Position numbers and translations under genes: made by a program. Positions 44,263 to 57,836 of a stretch of 64,000 nucleotides of DNA are shown in pieces. Position 1 is the first letter of the stretch. Every line of letters starts with the position of its first letter. Under the pieces are notes generated by a model. That model was not told the DNA's origin and ran no database searches. It saw only the letters and a list, made by a program, of their open reading frames with translations. Source of the stretch: Filosporella fistucella (Eukaryota; Ascomycota; Leotiomycetes; Helotiales); contig JAQJZZ010000004.1 of NCBI GenBank assembly GCA_030077755.1, positions 930,001 through 994,000 of the forward strand, read 5' to 3'.

Positions 44263-46422
44263 TCAGACGGCTAAGTAATTCGCTAACAGCCTTTCCACGG
44301 AGTCTCCTTGCGAGTTACTCGCCTTCTTTATCAAGCTCCTTCTCTCTTTCTCCCAAGTCTCTCTTTGCATAGCCTCTCGTTGCTGGAGCGGATTCAATGT
44401 ATATACTGGTAATGAAGTTTGTGCTACGGTGCCGGAGGCATTTTCATGTGCAGCAGCAATACTATGGATAGTAGCTGAAGTAATGTGTGCCGAGGTGCCA
44501 GATGCTACAGGTGGTGAATAGCCGCGAGCCATAGCAGTGGCCATCATATGTGCTGAAGGCGGAGCATGCACCATATTGTCTCGACGAATTATCATTGACG
44601 GGAGGCGAAGTTGGAACTGTCCTCACGTTAGACGACAATATTGTGTAACCTTGAAGTTTCAGGGTTGACTTACGTTCGACAGGACCTTAGCATGGTTCAA
44701 TCCTAATACCTCGCTGATGAACATCAATCGTCCTTTCGCCCATAGACGTTGCGAGTCGGAGGTGAAGTCTGAATTTGATACCGAGAATAAGGCCCACATG
44801 CAGAAAAATCCTCCTATGGCTTTTGGGCTTGTGGAACCATCACTTCCAGCTTTGAAACCGCTGAAATCACCTGATCTCAAAATCCCATCTTCAACTCGCC
44901 ATCCGAGGTGGAAAGGGATTGACGCAATGATATCTGTAACAATATCTACGCATAACCTTACGTTTGTGGCATACTCTGGAGTAGTACGGTAGTCGACGGG
45001 AGAGCAGATCCATGCGGCACAACGAACGATGACACCAGAGATAAACAAACGGGCCACTCGAGCTGAATTCCACATATTGGCAAGCCAAACATCATCAAAC
45101 ATGTCGACCTTTCCTGGGCAAACTTCTGCTTTCGTTATATCCCCACCAGGAATCTGGTCTACCCATGCCACAGAACGAGGTCGCCAATGATCCGGTATGC
45201 CCGCTTCCCAATCAAGATACTCCTGTTCTAATGCTTGAGCGCGCCTTATGAGTTTAGTCACCTCCTGGAAATACTCTGGCGTTCGAGGATACGTCGAAAG
45301 GGCGGCATTGATCTCTGCTCGGAGCTCTGCAACTCGGAGGTTGAGTTTCACTGTAAAACCGCCCATCACATCTTTCGAGTCTGTAATCCACCAGTCGGCG
45401 CCGAGGGATGGCGATTTGGAGCCAGATAAACATGAGGTTGTCTACTGGTATAAGCAGGCAGACCTATACATTATATTAAATATCGTATCTTACCATTTGC
45501 GCTCTTACACAGACAAACAGCGAATAACCAACTTTAGTTCGAAGTTGCTTTTTCCCTCTCATCTTCACTAGTTGCGTCGCTCCATCAATGTGAGAATACC
45601 AGGCCATTGCGTTCGTTTTTTCTGATGCAATAGTCTACAGAATATCAGAAAAGAGCCCTCAAATGAAAGAGCCAACAAACCTCAAAAAAACCAAGCATCA
45701 AGATGGCTGCAAGTGTCTGATCGGTTTTCTGGTGTACGGGATTTTGTAAAGCAAGGTTAGTCGCCTTCAAGGCTTGGGTGTATTGTCCAACGGCTTGAGC
45801 AAATAGAGGTCTGCCTCTCGAGTTTGGTCGGTTTGCCAACGATGCTAGAGAAACCGCCTTAAAGGCAAGGGACAGATGTGAGTCGGGATCTTCAGTCCTT
45901 AACATCGGTACCAGAAAATCAAAATACCCCCGAGAGCTGGACGATTGTGGTGGGTGCAATACATAATTCGTTACGAAATAAGACGGCGCTTGTTGATCTA
46001 TCGGAACAGATAAACATCCCAGCCCTAAAGCAGCTGTAATGTCGAGTCCGGAATTGAAAGCCATTAAAGCATTCGAGTTTTCGGGAGAGGTGATGCCAGA
46101 AGAAGTTGTTGCCATAGCAGACTGTTGGTTCGCAAAAGATATTTGACTGCTGACTTTCTTACTGTTCACAGCCCTTCGAGCCCTTCTTTCCGTCGCCTGC
46201 GTTTCATTCCGGAAAACGAGATCGAAATCATCTTTGTATCCTGGACATTGTCGCCGCGATTTTGCACATTGATTACAAGTTGGCTTCGTTTCGTCACACT
46301 GTGTTGAAATGGAAATCAGGCACTGTTCAAAGCTGAGAACCTCGGGTTGGAATATCACTTACTTTAATTCTACGAGTTCTGCACATCTGACAGCCCCTAG
46401 AGGGCTTACCGCAATAAACCAT
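44263..46422 (-). CDS. Zn2Cys6 binuclear-cluster transcription factor
   Basis: Nuclear DNA-binding regulator, target unknown. Five exons: 46422-46363, 46298-45681, 45634-45494, 45441-44674, 44616-44263; phases agree, 646 aa. The cluster is complete: C11-x2-C14-x6-C21-x6-C28-x2-C31-x6-C38, in RGCQMCRTRRIK / CDETKPTCNQCAKSRRQC. Intron 1 cuts exactly between K20 and C21. A short linker RRARRAVNSKK follows, then a fungal transcription-factor middle homology region (AFKAVSLASLANRP, MAWYSHIDGATQLVKMRGKKQLRTKVGY, ADWWITDSKDVMGGFTVKLNLRVAELRAEI). Exon 4 acceptor CAGTAG (45442) was chosen because the other AG leads to a stop. It stands alone, with no metabolic cluster beside it. Confidence 0.9.
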
Positions 46423-49400
46423 TATGATACCGGTACAGTTTTGGGCGCCACGAAACTTATAGTTGTATGGTAACGTTTGTTCGTATTCGACTGAGCTGAG
46501 TTCGAAAGTGTAGTGGGTTTTGAAGTTGCAGATGACGAAGTTTGGACGTGAAGAAGAGACCGAGTTTCTTCTTGCTTGACAGGTAGTCGGGCGAAAGATG
46601 AAACCCTGGCAGGTCTGTAGGCACTGAATTCAAATTGAAGTCACCCCAGTACGTGAAGAGAGTTCGGGGGTTGCTTGCTCCAGAACGATCGACTGATCAA
46701 CGGATTGCACGGGAGTGATCGAAAATCCTCGTTCGTTGTTGATGCGGCGATTTGCCTGGTTGGAGGAAACGCCTGGTGTCCCAGACGACAATTGAAAAAC
46801 GTCAATGTTAAACCGGTAGAAAATTGATCTTGGGACGAGGGAGCTGGGAGGTTATCTGGGGGGAGGAGGGTGCCGTGGACGGACCCTGCTCGGGATCTGG
46901 CGCTAGATGAATCGATCGAATGGGACGTGTGGAAGAGACAGATGAAGCTGTCATGGGGTGCCTTGGAGAATTCGACATAACGGGGTTGGCCTTTGGGAAG
47001 GACAAGCTCTGGGTGTTCTCTGTCAGGTCTTCAAGTGAAGATTAGACCCCGCTTTGAGGAGTTGACCCAAGGCAGAAGCTATCCTAGAGTAGGATATTTG
47101 GTATCAAAGATATGCCGCAATGCGGAAGGATTGCAGTATTGAAAATAGATGCATGCATATACATGGAGTACCGGATCTGACCGGGGAGGTCAAGACTCCA
47201 GCAGATGTGGACTCTGAGTATGTGACAGAAACGGAGGCGAGGGAAAGTTCGCTGGGAGTGCTGGAAAGAAGTGGATTCTGCAATGAACTAATTCGAGGGT
47301 CCCTGGCACGAAGAGCAAAGGGAGGTCTGAGCGTGTTTATACTCCGAACTGATTCGTTCTCAAGAAATGGCGTCTCTGCACTGCGCCGGTAGCAAATTAG
47401 CTTTCCTTGTCTTGCACTGTAGCTTGACATCCTACATACATCATGTGTTGGAGACATCGTCTAGATAAAAGTAAATAGAGGCCTTTCTAGGCACAAGAAA
47501 TGAGAGTCTCGGGAGGGAGGTGATGGATGAAGTAAGGACAAGACTTAGAAGAGGGGAGGAGAGAAGATGGTCTCGATGGTCTCGAGATGGTGCCGTTTGA
47601 AAGTGGGAGAGGAGGGTGATCAAGAGAATCGGCCCCAGATTCCTGCCAGGCCGGTCGTTTAGGGCGCAATAGTCGATGTTGACTCTCTCCCCGTCTTTAC
47701 ATCTTACATTTTATTATTCCCAAAAGCAGTGCTCTAGCAAGCATGCTAGCGGATTAGGATAATTCTCTAGCTTACTCCCAATCATATTTATCTCAATCCT
47801 CATGTTGTCTGTGGGAAAAACAATGTCTCTCAGTATGAAACACAGCGGAGTCAACGGCCGTTAGCCTCCCACCAAAGAAAAAGAAACCACTCTGCCACTT
47901 CACTCAGGATCCATCTCATCGCATGATCAGAACGACAGCTGCTCGAACAAACAAGCTTACCTCACCTTACTAGTACTCATTACCAGATATTCTTTACCTC
48001 GGGACAAGAGAACAACATTCAGCTCAAGTTTCAACGTGCATGTTGTGACAGTCATGGTGATGCTGCCATCAAATTAATTATACAAGGATACATCAGGGGC
48101 GTCGCAGTTACTGTAACGGAGGCGGCGATAGGTTATCGAGATCGAGTCCCATTAACCAGGTCAGAAGCATTGCAGTGCATTTCAGCACGATGCTGAGCCC
48201 CATGTTGCCACCGAAATTTTCGTCTCCAGCGATCGAGCTCCAGCATCAGCACGGCACAGCTTGCTGCACTCAACGTCAACCCACCAGCGTGCATGGTAAG
48301 GTAAGGTAAGGCAAGGTAATGAATGTACTGCAGTGTATCAACAGTACAATACTTTACCTTACTGTGCCGAGTGCAGTCAACCTGCTTGGTATAGGACAGA
48401 GGAAACACTTGACAGCAGTCACAAACTCACAGCACTCTTTAATCCACTCTCCACTTTCCCAACTTGATACCTTATACCATACCTGGCGAGCCTGGTTGCT
48501 GTCCTGAGCAGAGCATCCCTGACCTCACATGATATCTACCTCACACGAACCCTCGCAACTCCTTGTTCATCTCTCACGCAATTACTCATCAAATCTTCCA
48601 TGCAACGTCGAACCTCCGCTGTCAAGCTCCCCCGCCGTCCAAAAGCAAAAGTAAAAACACGCCAGAAATGCACTTGTACCAGGCCCATGCGCAGTGCATT
48701 GGCAGCCTGGCTGTACCGCATCAGAAGCCGAGCTCTCCTCCCCGGTCTTATGTTGGTCTCCTTACGCAGCAAGCACAGCACTGAAGAGGACAACCTAACT
48801 CGGCGTCCGGCAACGTTTCAACTGCCTGAATTACCCCATTTCAGTGGAATCTATTCGCAGGACCCTGATCTGCTTTGTCTTTTATAACAGACTTCCCGGT
48901 TTGTTTTCGCCTTGTATTAGTGCTCGTATGTTTCCTCTAGCATAATTAAATAAATTTGACTTTTGCCTACTCAGGGAATGACGCTGAGCTGTACCTTGAT
49001 AACGGGTCATCTAGTCGATGGGTCCATAGTAGGAGAATGGTTCATCTGGACTTCCCCTGATTTGATACTCAAAACCCCTCTCAAGACAGACAAGTTTCTC
49101 AGTTTTGATTCGAAATGATGACATCCTAGAGCCAAGAAGCTCCAAGATAGTCCAAGAATCAAGCCAGGAGACGTTGTGTTAAATCTTTGCTTTTAACTTA
49201 GACTTATACCTGTCGTTCAAGACATCTAGCAAAAACCGAAAGACAATTACCCATCGTTCGACCAGCTGGCATTTTAGCTTGAATTGATAATCTGAAGAGA
49301 TTTAGTACCTAGCTGAGGCACCTAGCTCATTGAGTAATTGTTAGCATCACTGAACAAGTATTTGGTACATACTATTACATCCTTATTCTCCAACAATATT

Positions 49401-49769
49401 CTCTGCACCACACAAGCAAAGTATCGGGCAGCATTCTGAATCTTGACAAGCACAACTCTTGAGCTTGTCTCACCAATGCATATTGCAGTTCTAAGCCCCA
49501 GACAAGACCTCACCTGGATTTCCAATCGCCACACTGGCAATGGCGATGTACGAAAAAAAAAGTTGGGTTTCAAAATGACTTACATCCTCTTATAATGTAA
49601 TCGAGAAGACCTGAGTACTGTACATCTATTATCATGTTTTGTCATTTCTATACTTCTTCTATCCACCATTTCAAAACTCAAACGCGCTTTTTTTTCATCC
49701 ATACCACATGCATAAATTGTAATCTCTCAAGGCCACCTACACCAAAAGATGCAATCTCACCCACGACAG
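46423..49769. other. 3.3-kb intergenic region
   Basis: Upstream of the Zn2Cys6 gene and downstream of SKI3. No supported gene; overlapping frames of 60-117 codons on both strands look like chance. A pentanucleotide tract lies at 48294-48319. A 95-codon Arg-rich frame at 48600-48887 (plus) is not convincing. Confidence 0.5.
48294..48319. repeat. (GGTAA)n microsatellite, part of an inverted repeat
   Basis: About five imperfect copies of GGTAA. A related complementary tract, TTTACCTTAC, lies at 48352-48361, so a 9-bp stem with a ~45-nt loop is possible. Confidence 0.6.
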
Positions 49770-52700
49770 TCACACCAACTTAGGACACAAAGCTTCCCAT
49801 CCTCTCGCAGTCCACGGCGCAATCATGATACTCGTCTGCGCATCTCCAACCTTTCCAGTTCCGGCAAACGCCTTGCTCAAATCAACAGCATCCAGCTCTC
49901 CTCGAGGAGGAATACTCTTCAATGCCGTCTTGACTGCCATCTCAGCTGTATACACATCTCCATTCAGCTCCGCCAAACGACTCCAACCATGCGGTTGATT
50001 TGGATTGAGGAATACATCCGTTTGAATCTCTGTCAAGATTTCGTGATCAGCGTTTTTTTCAGACATGGCTGCGATGGCACGGACGATTTCGCCGACATTG
50101 GCGCGCTCGAGATCAGTGAGGGCGTGTGTTGTGCGAAGGTCTTGTAGAGTGGTTGTAACGGCGTCGAGACTCTCAGTATCTTTGTCCAGCAAAGCGATGA
50201 TACCAAGTAACAAGATAGACTGTACATGGTCTGGATTTTTCTCCACGCAATCAAACAACTGATCTCTCGCTCTACTGCGTGATTCCTCATCTCCTTTTTC
50301 CCAGAGGACTTGAGCTAGAAGACATACAGCATCTGGATTATCGTTCGATTCCTCAAGAGCAGGCATAAAATACTGCAGTGCTGCTTCCGGCTCATCGAGA
50401 TAATACTGCGCCAATCCAACAGTGAGATGAGCAGACAGTCTGCATTTCCTGCGAGCTTCTGCAGAAAGCTCGTTACCGGCGTCTTCAGCACTTAACTCTA
50501 ATGCCATGTCGCCGTTCTCAATAGCTTCTGCAAATGCACCTGCAGCAAGCTGAGAACGAGCAAGATCTGCCTTTGCGAGTGCGAAACGTGAGAGTGATGC
50601 CGGAGACTCGGTGACTTCGTAATCAGCTTCGACTGTACTGCAGATATTTGAGAGTAATGCAAGTGCTTCAAAAACGTTGTCGATCCTTTCCAAGAAAAGC
50701 GTGGAGAGATGCTCATACATCAAGTCACTGGGATCCATAGAATGAAGTTGTTTCAGTGCAAATAATGGCTGGACGAGATCTGTAATGTTTGAGCCACCTC
50801 TAGATTCTAGTATGTGGTCAAATGTCGATTGTGCGTATTGTCGCTTCGTAATCAATGATGAGGATTCTGATATTTCCAAAGCATGAATGAATAGAAGATT
50901 GGCCTCCCTCGTATCACCAGTCATCAGGAGAGCCAGCAAGCCTTGCCCAATCCAAGCATGAGCAAAGTCAGGATCACTTGACTGGGCACGCGTGAAGGCT
51001 TCGTTGGCAAGCGCAAAATCATTCTGCAGTAAGTAGAGCGTTCCAAGGTTGGTCCAGGCTTGAGAGCTTCTCTCGTTGAGGAACAAACTTCGAACGAAAG
51101 AATGCTGGGCAACCTTTGGGTTTAGCTCGCTGGTGACAACCCCTAAAGCATTCCAAAATTCCGAGTTGCCGGCTTCCAGCTCAATTGCTCTTTTGAAACA
51201 GCGTACAGCAGCTTTTAAGTATCTGGTAGATCTCTTCTGAAGCTTCGAAGCTATACAAACATGTGCTCGATGCTCGGCCCAGCCTAGATTGTAGTACGCC
51301 ACAGCTTGCGCATGGGTATCATGTGCTGATACTTCAATCGCCATTTTATGAGCCAAAATAGCCGCATGCAAGCAACGTGTCCTGTTGATACCATCCTGTT
51401 CCTCATCTGGGTATAGCCCGTCTGCAAGGACAACGTCGACACCAACCCCGTCCACATCCCCAAAGATACTGTAAACAAGCTCTTTGTTGACCGACTGGAC
51501 AAGCGCTTTTACTTTGAGGTGTGGGAAGTCCGAGATGTAGCCTTGCACCCAAGAGAAGACAGAACAAGCATCTCCAACGGCTCTCCAAAGATTGAAGACT
51601 TCGGTGCCTCTCTCCACCAGGGCGAGAGCTTCGTCAAGAGTTTCAGCAGCACGCTGGGCGGCATATCCGAACAGACCTTTCTCGATTCCATCCCAAGCAC
51701 TTTCCACCAATGCCTGAATCAAAGCAATGCACACTCCAAATTCTGCTGGCCGTGTCTTCAATACACTTCGATACCCCTCGATTGCATCATCATAATCCCC
51801 TAATTCCCGTTTGACATTTGCGAGCATGTGTTTTGCAAACCAAGTCTCGCCGGATTGCTGTTGTTCGACCTCATGCTCAAAATTCTCGGCGTGCTGGAAT
51901 GCTTTGGTGGCGGCAATATATCGACCAGAGTTATGATAGCTCTCACCGAGACCAACCCAGGAGTGGTAGTCATTTGGAGTTATGCGTAGAGCAGATTGAA
52001 AAGAAACAATACTCTTTGCATATTCCTGCTTATTCAATTCTGCAACTCCGAGAGCAGCAAATGGCCAGCTAATACCCTTCTTCTTGGAGCCAGGTGATGG
52101 TCGAACCTTTCCAGAGTCCACTACGCGTTGAGAAACGACTTCGACAAGATCCCATTCTCCTTGCTCCGCAAAAATTCTCGCCAATCGTTCGGCTGCTTCG
52201 ACTTCAGATGCAGAAAGCTCGAAGGCCTTCTGAAAACATTTGCGGGATCTCTTCTTATCTTTGAGGTAGTCGGAGTAAAATACACCCAGACTTGTATATG
52301 CGGGCGCGTAATTGAGATTACTCTTCAGCGCCGCCAGAAAATACGAGTATGCTCCATTCCTATCTTTCCGGGCTGCCTTCGAGGTATCAATGTTCCAGAG
52401 GCAAACTCCGATTCTGTATTGCGTTTGCGCAAGAAGCTCTCGCCCCCTGAGGTCTTTTCCGTCAATCGTAGGCAGGCAAGCTTCAAGACCGTCTTTGCCT
52501 TGGGAGTAATCCCCATTTAAAGCCTTTACCCAGGCAGCTTCGGTCTTGATGCGGATGTTTGTTGCGTCCCTTTGTAGCGCTCTTTCCAGGAAATCAATGG
52601 CAGCGGGATAATCTTCCTCTTCCTCGTAGATGAGCCCTATACCAATTAGAGCCGGTGTCGAAGTTGGGTTACGCTTTAGAAGTCCCCCGAATAAAGTCTT

Positions 52701-54121
52701 TGCCTCAGGATGGTTCTTTGGAGACTGGTAGAATACTAATGCAGTACCGAGGAGTGCGGTGATAGAATCGAGAGAACATTCAAACTTTAAACCAGTTCTA
52801 CTCGCCTCCTCAGCAACCAATCTCTGACCTCGTCGCATCAATTCTGCAACACTTTCATATTCCCCAAGGAATTGGTAATACTCTCCCATCAATCTATGAG
52901 CAAGAACAGACTTCCCAGCATCTGCCATACCTTCAGTCATGAGTAGCAGACGATCTTCACTGAGAAGAGGGCCATCCAGAGAGACTCCACCGCCGTCGTC
53001 ATCTTCATCCTCACTATCGTCGGACGTAGTGCCAGCTACCGGTGCTGGCTGAGGTGGAGGTGGTGGAAATGGAGAGATCTCGCTACTTAGGAAACCACGC
53101 AGAACCTGTGCAAGACCTTTGGTAGGGAAAAATGAGCAGTATTCGCGCAGAATATTGACATCAAGGTCCTGGATATTTTCCGGATCTTTCCACTCGATTG
53201 CAGTATCCCAAGCGAGCTGATATGGATGTTTGATAATGACCATATCTGATGCTAATTTCAAGACTTTGGCACGTTTCTCGGCCTTTTCTGGTCCAGCAGG
53301 TACAACATTAAGAGCCTCCAAACATCTTTGCAGAAGTTTCTCTTCATATTGACGCCGGATCTCGTCATCATTGCTCCAGTCTATAATATTGGTGTAAAGA
53401 TCTTCGAGATCACTGCCTCGCAGAACCTCTCGTTTGACTTCAACTGTAACTTGACCAATCTTCGCCCCAAGTCTCGTCCGACGCTCTCCAATCTCCTTGT
53501 TAAGTCGTTCTTTCTCCTCAAACTCAGTGATTTGAGCCATAATTTGATATGTATGAGCCGGGTGTGGCACTCTGCCTTCCAGGTAATCATAAATTGGACT
53601 CGTGGGAAGAATGATCCGTAGGGCGTTTTTCTGTTGGATACGAGTGCCCTGATTTTTGGAAAATGCCAGAAACTTGTCAACTACATCTTGGCATTTGTAT
53701 TTGTCGTCTGCCGTTTGGTAGATTTCCGCGAGCTGCAGCGCCGCTTGTTGATACAATGGAAGTTTTTCACTGCCTTGCTTCTCGTAAAGCTGAATCAAGC
53801 CCTGCCATGCTTGTGGATCTGTGGCTTTAATCTTCGTCGCGCCCTCGTAGGCTTTTTCTGCTTCGGCGAATTTGTTCTGCTTACTTAGGGCAAATCCCAG
53901 AAGTATCGAGCTAGAGAGTATCAGCTATAAGGCACCGAACGGATTGAGTTTCAGGAGCCTGAAAGCATATCTGGCAATGAAACTCTTCAATGGAAGACTT
54001 ACGCTTGCGAATTCTTAGGATCTGTTGCCAGCAACTTCTGTGCTTCCTGAATAGCATCATCATATTTTTGAGCCTTCACAGCAGCAACAATGCCCTTGAG
54101 CGCAGCTTTAGGTCCTGACAT
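49770..54121 (-). CDS. SKI3: Superkiller complex TPR subunit Ski3
   Basis: Scaffold of the Ski complex that feeds mRNA to the cytoplasmic exosome for 3'-5' decay. Exons 54121-54003 and 53910-49770, intron of 92 bp; GC joins C to give NSQASILLGFALSKQ; 1419 aa, the normal size of fungal Ski3. The start is MSGPKAALKGIVAAVKAQKYDDAI. TPR motifs run along the whole length (for example ALIGIGLIYEEEEDYPAAIDFLERAL, YAPAYTSLGVFYSDYLKDKKRSRKCFQKAF, WTNLGTLYLLQNDFALANEAFTRAQ). A Pro- and Asp-rich loop interrupts the array near residue 295 (PPPPPQPAP ... SDDSEDEDDDGGG). The large second exon has no further intron. Confidence 0.94.
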
Positions 54122-54695
54122 AATGGCACCGAAGATGCAATATCTGTCATGTCTGGTATTATCACAAGTAGAGCAAAAGATACACTGAACGTGGTGTGCA
54201 AGAAAGAAAGTTGATTGATTCTGAACTGATTGTCTGTGGTGGTTTTCAGCCTTGTGTGGTCCTAGCGCATCATCCCTCTTGCATATCCCTGCCCTGCCTC
54301 GCCTTGCCTTGCCTGGATCGCGAGCAGATTGATTGATGTCGTCGACTGTCGGCAAACTGGAGCTGCGTCCCGAATGCGAGCAAGGAAAGACCGCCACCCT
54401 GCGCTGGTTATGTTATTAAGCTTGGAACTCACCACATTTCTCAATCATTTCTTATCCTATTGACCTACATCTTCAGTAATACACTTGTCGCCGCGCACGT
54501 ATTTCGATGACTCTACCACTCTTGCACCGAGACTGCTTATCTATTTGATGCTCCTGCAACGCATCGTCATTCCGCTGTGTTAGCTCTCCGAGCAAAGCCC
54601 AAAGCTACCACGCCGACACCCCCAACCCTGCGACGCTTTTTCTGCTAACAGTATCTGACACTTGTTAATTCTAAGATACGTGGAAATTAGACAAC
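54122..54695. promoter_or_regulatory. Divergent promoter SKI3 / GH5 enzyme
   Basis: 574 bp between opposite starts. An imperfect GCCTT tract (about 54293-54315) lies about 170-190 bp upstream of the SKI3 start. Confidence 0.45.
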
Positions 54696-57090
54696 ATGTC
54701 TTCGATCAGGCTCACCATCGAAAAGGGGGAGTTTCGGGATGACCATGGACGGCAAGTCACTCTTCGAGGGATCAATATGGCTGGCGATGCCAAATTTCCC
54801 AGCAACCCCGACCAACCCTCGCATATTCCCGAGGATTTCTTTGATGGAGATAATGTAAACTTTCATTCTAGGCCGTTTCCCCTTGAGGATGCACATATCC
54901 ATCTCTCTCGATTAAAACGATACGGCTACAATACTATTCGTTATATCTTCACCTGGGAAGCAATCGAGTCTGCCGGGCCGGGGATATATGACGAGGAATG
55001 GATAAAACACACAATTGAAGTCTTGAGAATGGCAAGAGAATATGGATTTTATATATTTATGGACCCTCACCAGGATGTGGTACGTAGCTGCTCCATTCGC
55101 AGAGTGAATCTCTAGACTAAGTAGCACTCTGCAGTGGTCAAGATTCTCGGGAGGATCAGGAGCACCAATGTGGACTCTGTATGCTTGCGGACTTAACCCC
55201 CAAAGTTTTGCTGCTACTGAAGCTGCTCTTGTTCACAATACTTATCCCGACCCGGCCCAATTCCCAAAGATGATCTGGTCTACAAATTATACTCGACTAG
55301 CATGCCAAACCATCTTTACATTCTTCTTCGCTGGAAGGGATTTCGCACCAAAGTGTATTATCGATGGGAAGAATATTCAAGATTACCTACAAGACCACTT
55401 CATTAATGCTCTCGCCCATCTTGCCAAACGAATACACGAAGCTGGAGATTTGGAGGACGAAATTGTGATTGGCTGGGAAAGCATGAATGAACCAAATCGT
55501 GGGCTGGTAGGCTGGCCAGATATCACCGTTATCCCTAGTGAACAGAAGCTGCAGAAGGGTACGTCCCCTACTGCGTTTCAGGCTATGCTCACTGGATCTG
55601 GCCGAGCGTGTGAGATAGACACTTGGGATTTTGGGGGAATGGGTCCGTTCAAATCAGGGAGAGTTTTGGTTGACCCCCAAGGAGAAATCGCCTGGCTCCC
55701 GGCCGACTACGACGAATCTCGGTATGGCTACAAACGTGATCCTGGATGGAAACTCGGGGAGTGTATCTGGGCTCAGCATGGGGTGTGGGATCCCAAAACA
55801 GATACGGTATTGAAGAAGGATTATTTCAGGAAGCACCCGACCACCAAGGAAGTTATTGACTACGAACAATTTACAAACATCTACTTCATGGCATACTATA
55901 GAAAGCACAGAGATGTCATTCGCTCGCATCATAAGAACTCGATTCTATTTTGTCAACCGCCAGTCTTAGAGATTCCCCCTTCAATCAAAGGCACTGAAGA
56001 TGACGATCCCAAAATGGTTTATGCACCACATTATTATGACGGTCTCACCCTTATGACAAAGAAGTGGAACAGATATTGGAATGTCGACGTCTTTGGTGTC
56101 TTGAGAGGACGGTACATGAGCCCAGCTTTTGCTGTCAAGATTGGAGAGACCGCGATACGGAATTGTTTCCGTGACCAGCTTACAGCGATTAGGCAAGAGG
56201 GTTTAGACTACATGGGTGACCACCCTTGTGTCCTGACCGAATTTGGCATACCATATGATATGGATGAAAAGTATGCCTATAAAACTGGCGATTATTCGAG
56301 TCAATCTGGAGCTATGGATGCAAATCATTTCGCAGTGGAAGGTAGTTCCATGGCAGGATATACACTATGGGTGTATATGTGCGAGGTAAGTGGAAATTCA
56401 GGCTGTTTTGATAAGATTTACTCATTCGGTTAGAATAAACACCATTTAGGTGATCAGTGGAACGGAGAGGATCTTTCCATCTTCTCTTTGGATGACCAGC
56501 CTCTCCCTCTTTCCCCTATGCCACCGACACCATCAAATGGATCCACAACAAGCCTCGTTCCAAAGGCTGGTCCAAATTCCAAGAAAGAATTTTCAGATGA
56601 GTCGACAGTTAATCCTGGTAATTTAAAAGATAAATTGAAGACGCCATCAATCTCGTCCAAGCAGGCTGATGCTCCACCAGAGCTTACCAACTCCCCTGGG
56701 TATCGAGCTGCTGAAGCGTATGTCAGACCGTCACCAATTACAACTGTCGGCAAGATTCTTCATTACGGCTTTGATCTTCGGAATTGTATATTCACATTCC
56801 GACTGCACGCACACGCAAGCAGCACGGAGGAGAAGCCCACAGAAATATTTTTACCCGAGTTTCACTTCCCGAAGGATAAGTGCGAGATTGAGGTAACTGC
56901 TGGTAAATGGACGATCAGCACTGACGATGCGAACGGTGGGATGATTCAAAGACTTAGATGGTGGCATGTGGAGGGAGAGCATCATATCAAGGTAACAGGG
57001 GTTCAGAGGCGACAGAATATGTCTCTTGGAAAGGAGGAAGAAGAAGGGTATCTTGACCAGTGCCAGCAGAGCAAATGTTCTCTCATGTAA
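54696..57090 (+). CDS. EGH1: GH5_12 steryl-beta-glucosidase / glucocerebrosidase-like enzyme with C-terminal CaaX box
   Basis: Resembles ergosteryl-beta-glucosidase Egh1/EGCrP2, which removes glucose from sterol (or ceramide) glucosides. Exons 54696-55079, 55135-56385, 56434-57090; phases agree, 763 aa. No signal peptide, so intracellular. GH5 features: LRGINMAGDAKFP, WEAIESAGPGIYD, MDPHQDVWSRFSGGSGAP, acid/base E247 in WESMNEPNRG, and nucleophile E497 in LTEFGIPYD. Intron 2 (48 bp) restores NKHHLGDQWNGEDLS. A Ser/Pro-rich linker leads to a C-terminal beta domain. The last nine residues are CQQSKCSLM: CSLM fits a farnesyl-type CaaX box, and a second Cys five residues earlier could be acylated. 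I do not know whether orthologues share this tail. EGCrP1 (ceramide-specific) is the alternative assignment. Confidence 0.9.
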
Positions 57091-57836
57091 ATACATTCCA
57101 GCATGGCGAATATGCATTCGGTTTCGGCGTAGTGGGCTTGGGGCTCTTAGGAGTGGTTAATTTGGATCCATGATTTGTTCTTACCAGGCTGCATTTGAAG
57201 CAGTCTCGATTGTAATCATACTTACTTTCCCCAAACCCCTATGAATACCCGCATTTCATTTTTACTGTTCTTCGTGGTGTGTGCTTGAGAATGTATATTA
57301 TTGAGAAAGAAAAGCCTGGATGAAGGTGCTGTGCCTATCCCCGAGACATTTTAGCATCTTTCAAAGAAAACCTCAAGTTGTGAAACAAGCATGCATGGAT
57401 ACTCATCGTTGATCCAGCATCGGACTTTTACTAACAAAGCTGTCCAGAGTGGCAAGGCGACTGTTGAAAGAGTGCTACGTTGTGATTGGTTCGGAGCAAT
57501 TTAATTAGCCCGTTGCGAGGCTCCAAAACCCCAGCCTTGAGCTCAAGTTAGACTTTGTGAATTTCTTCGTCGCTTTTTAACTCTTTGTTCAACTCAAATC
57601 GCACTTTTGATTTCCATACATAATACTCGACTTCCTAGGACTTGTGTCTATCTATGAGCTTCTCGATTGAATTTCTACGTTGCGCGCGGAACTCTTTCCC
57701 ACTACTCCATTGATGCACCTGACTCCACATCAGGTCACAACCTTAATGAGTCTTTCTTTCACCACGTTAAAGGGCAAGATTACTTCCTATTTCCAGGCCC
57801 ATCACCTATCTATCTGACCAGGTTCATCATAACGTC
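57091..57836. other. Intergenic: GH5 3' side and exportin-5 promoter
   Basis: No gene seen. Pyrimidine-rich CT tracts near 57570-57800 precede the exportin start and are consistent with a promoter or 5' UTR. Confidence 0.55.

Noticed and set aside
48536..48887. Overlapping 73-95-codon frames on both strands
   Set aside because: Mutually overlapping, Arg- or Ser-rich, no start context or intron evidence, no family.
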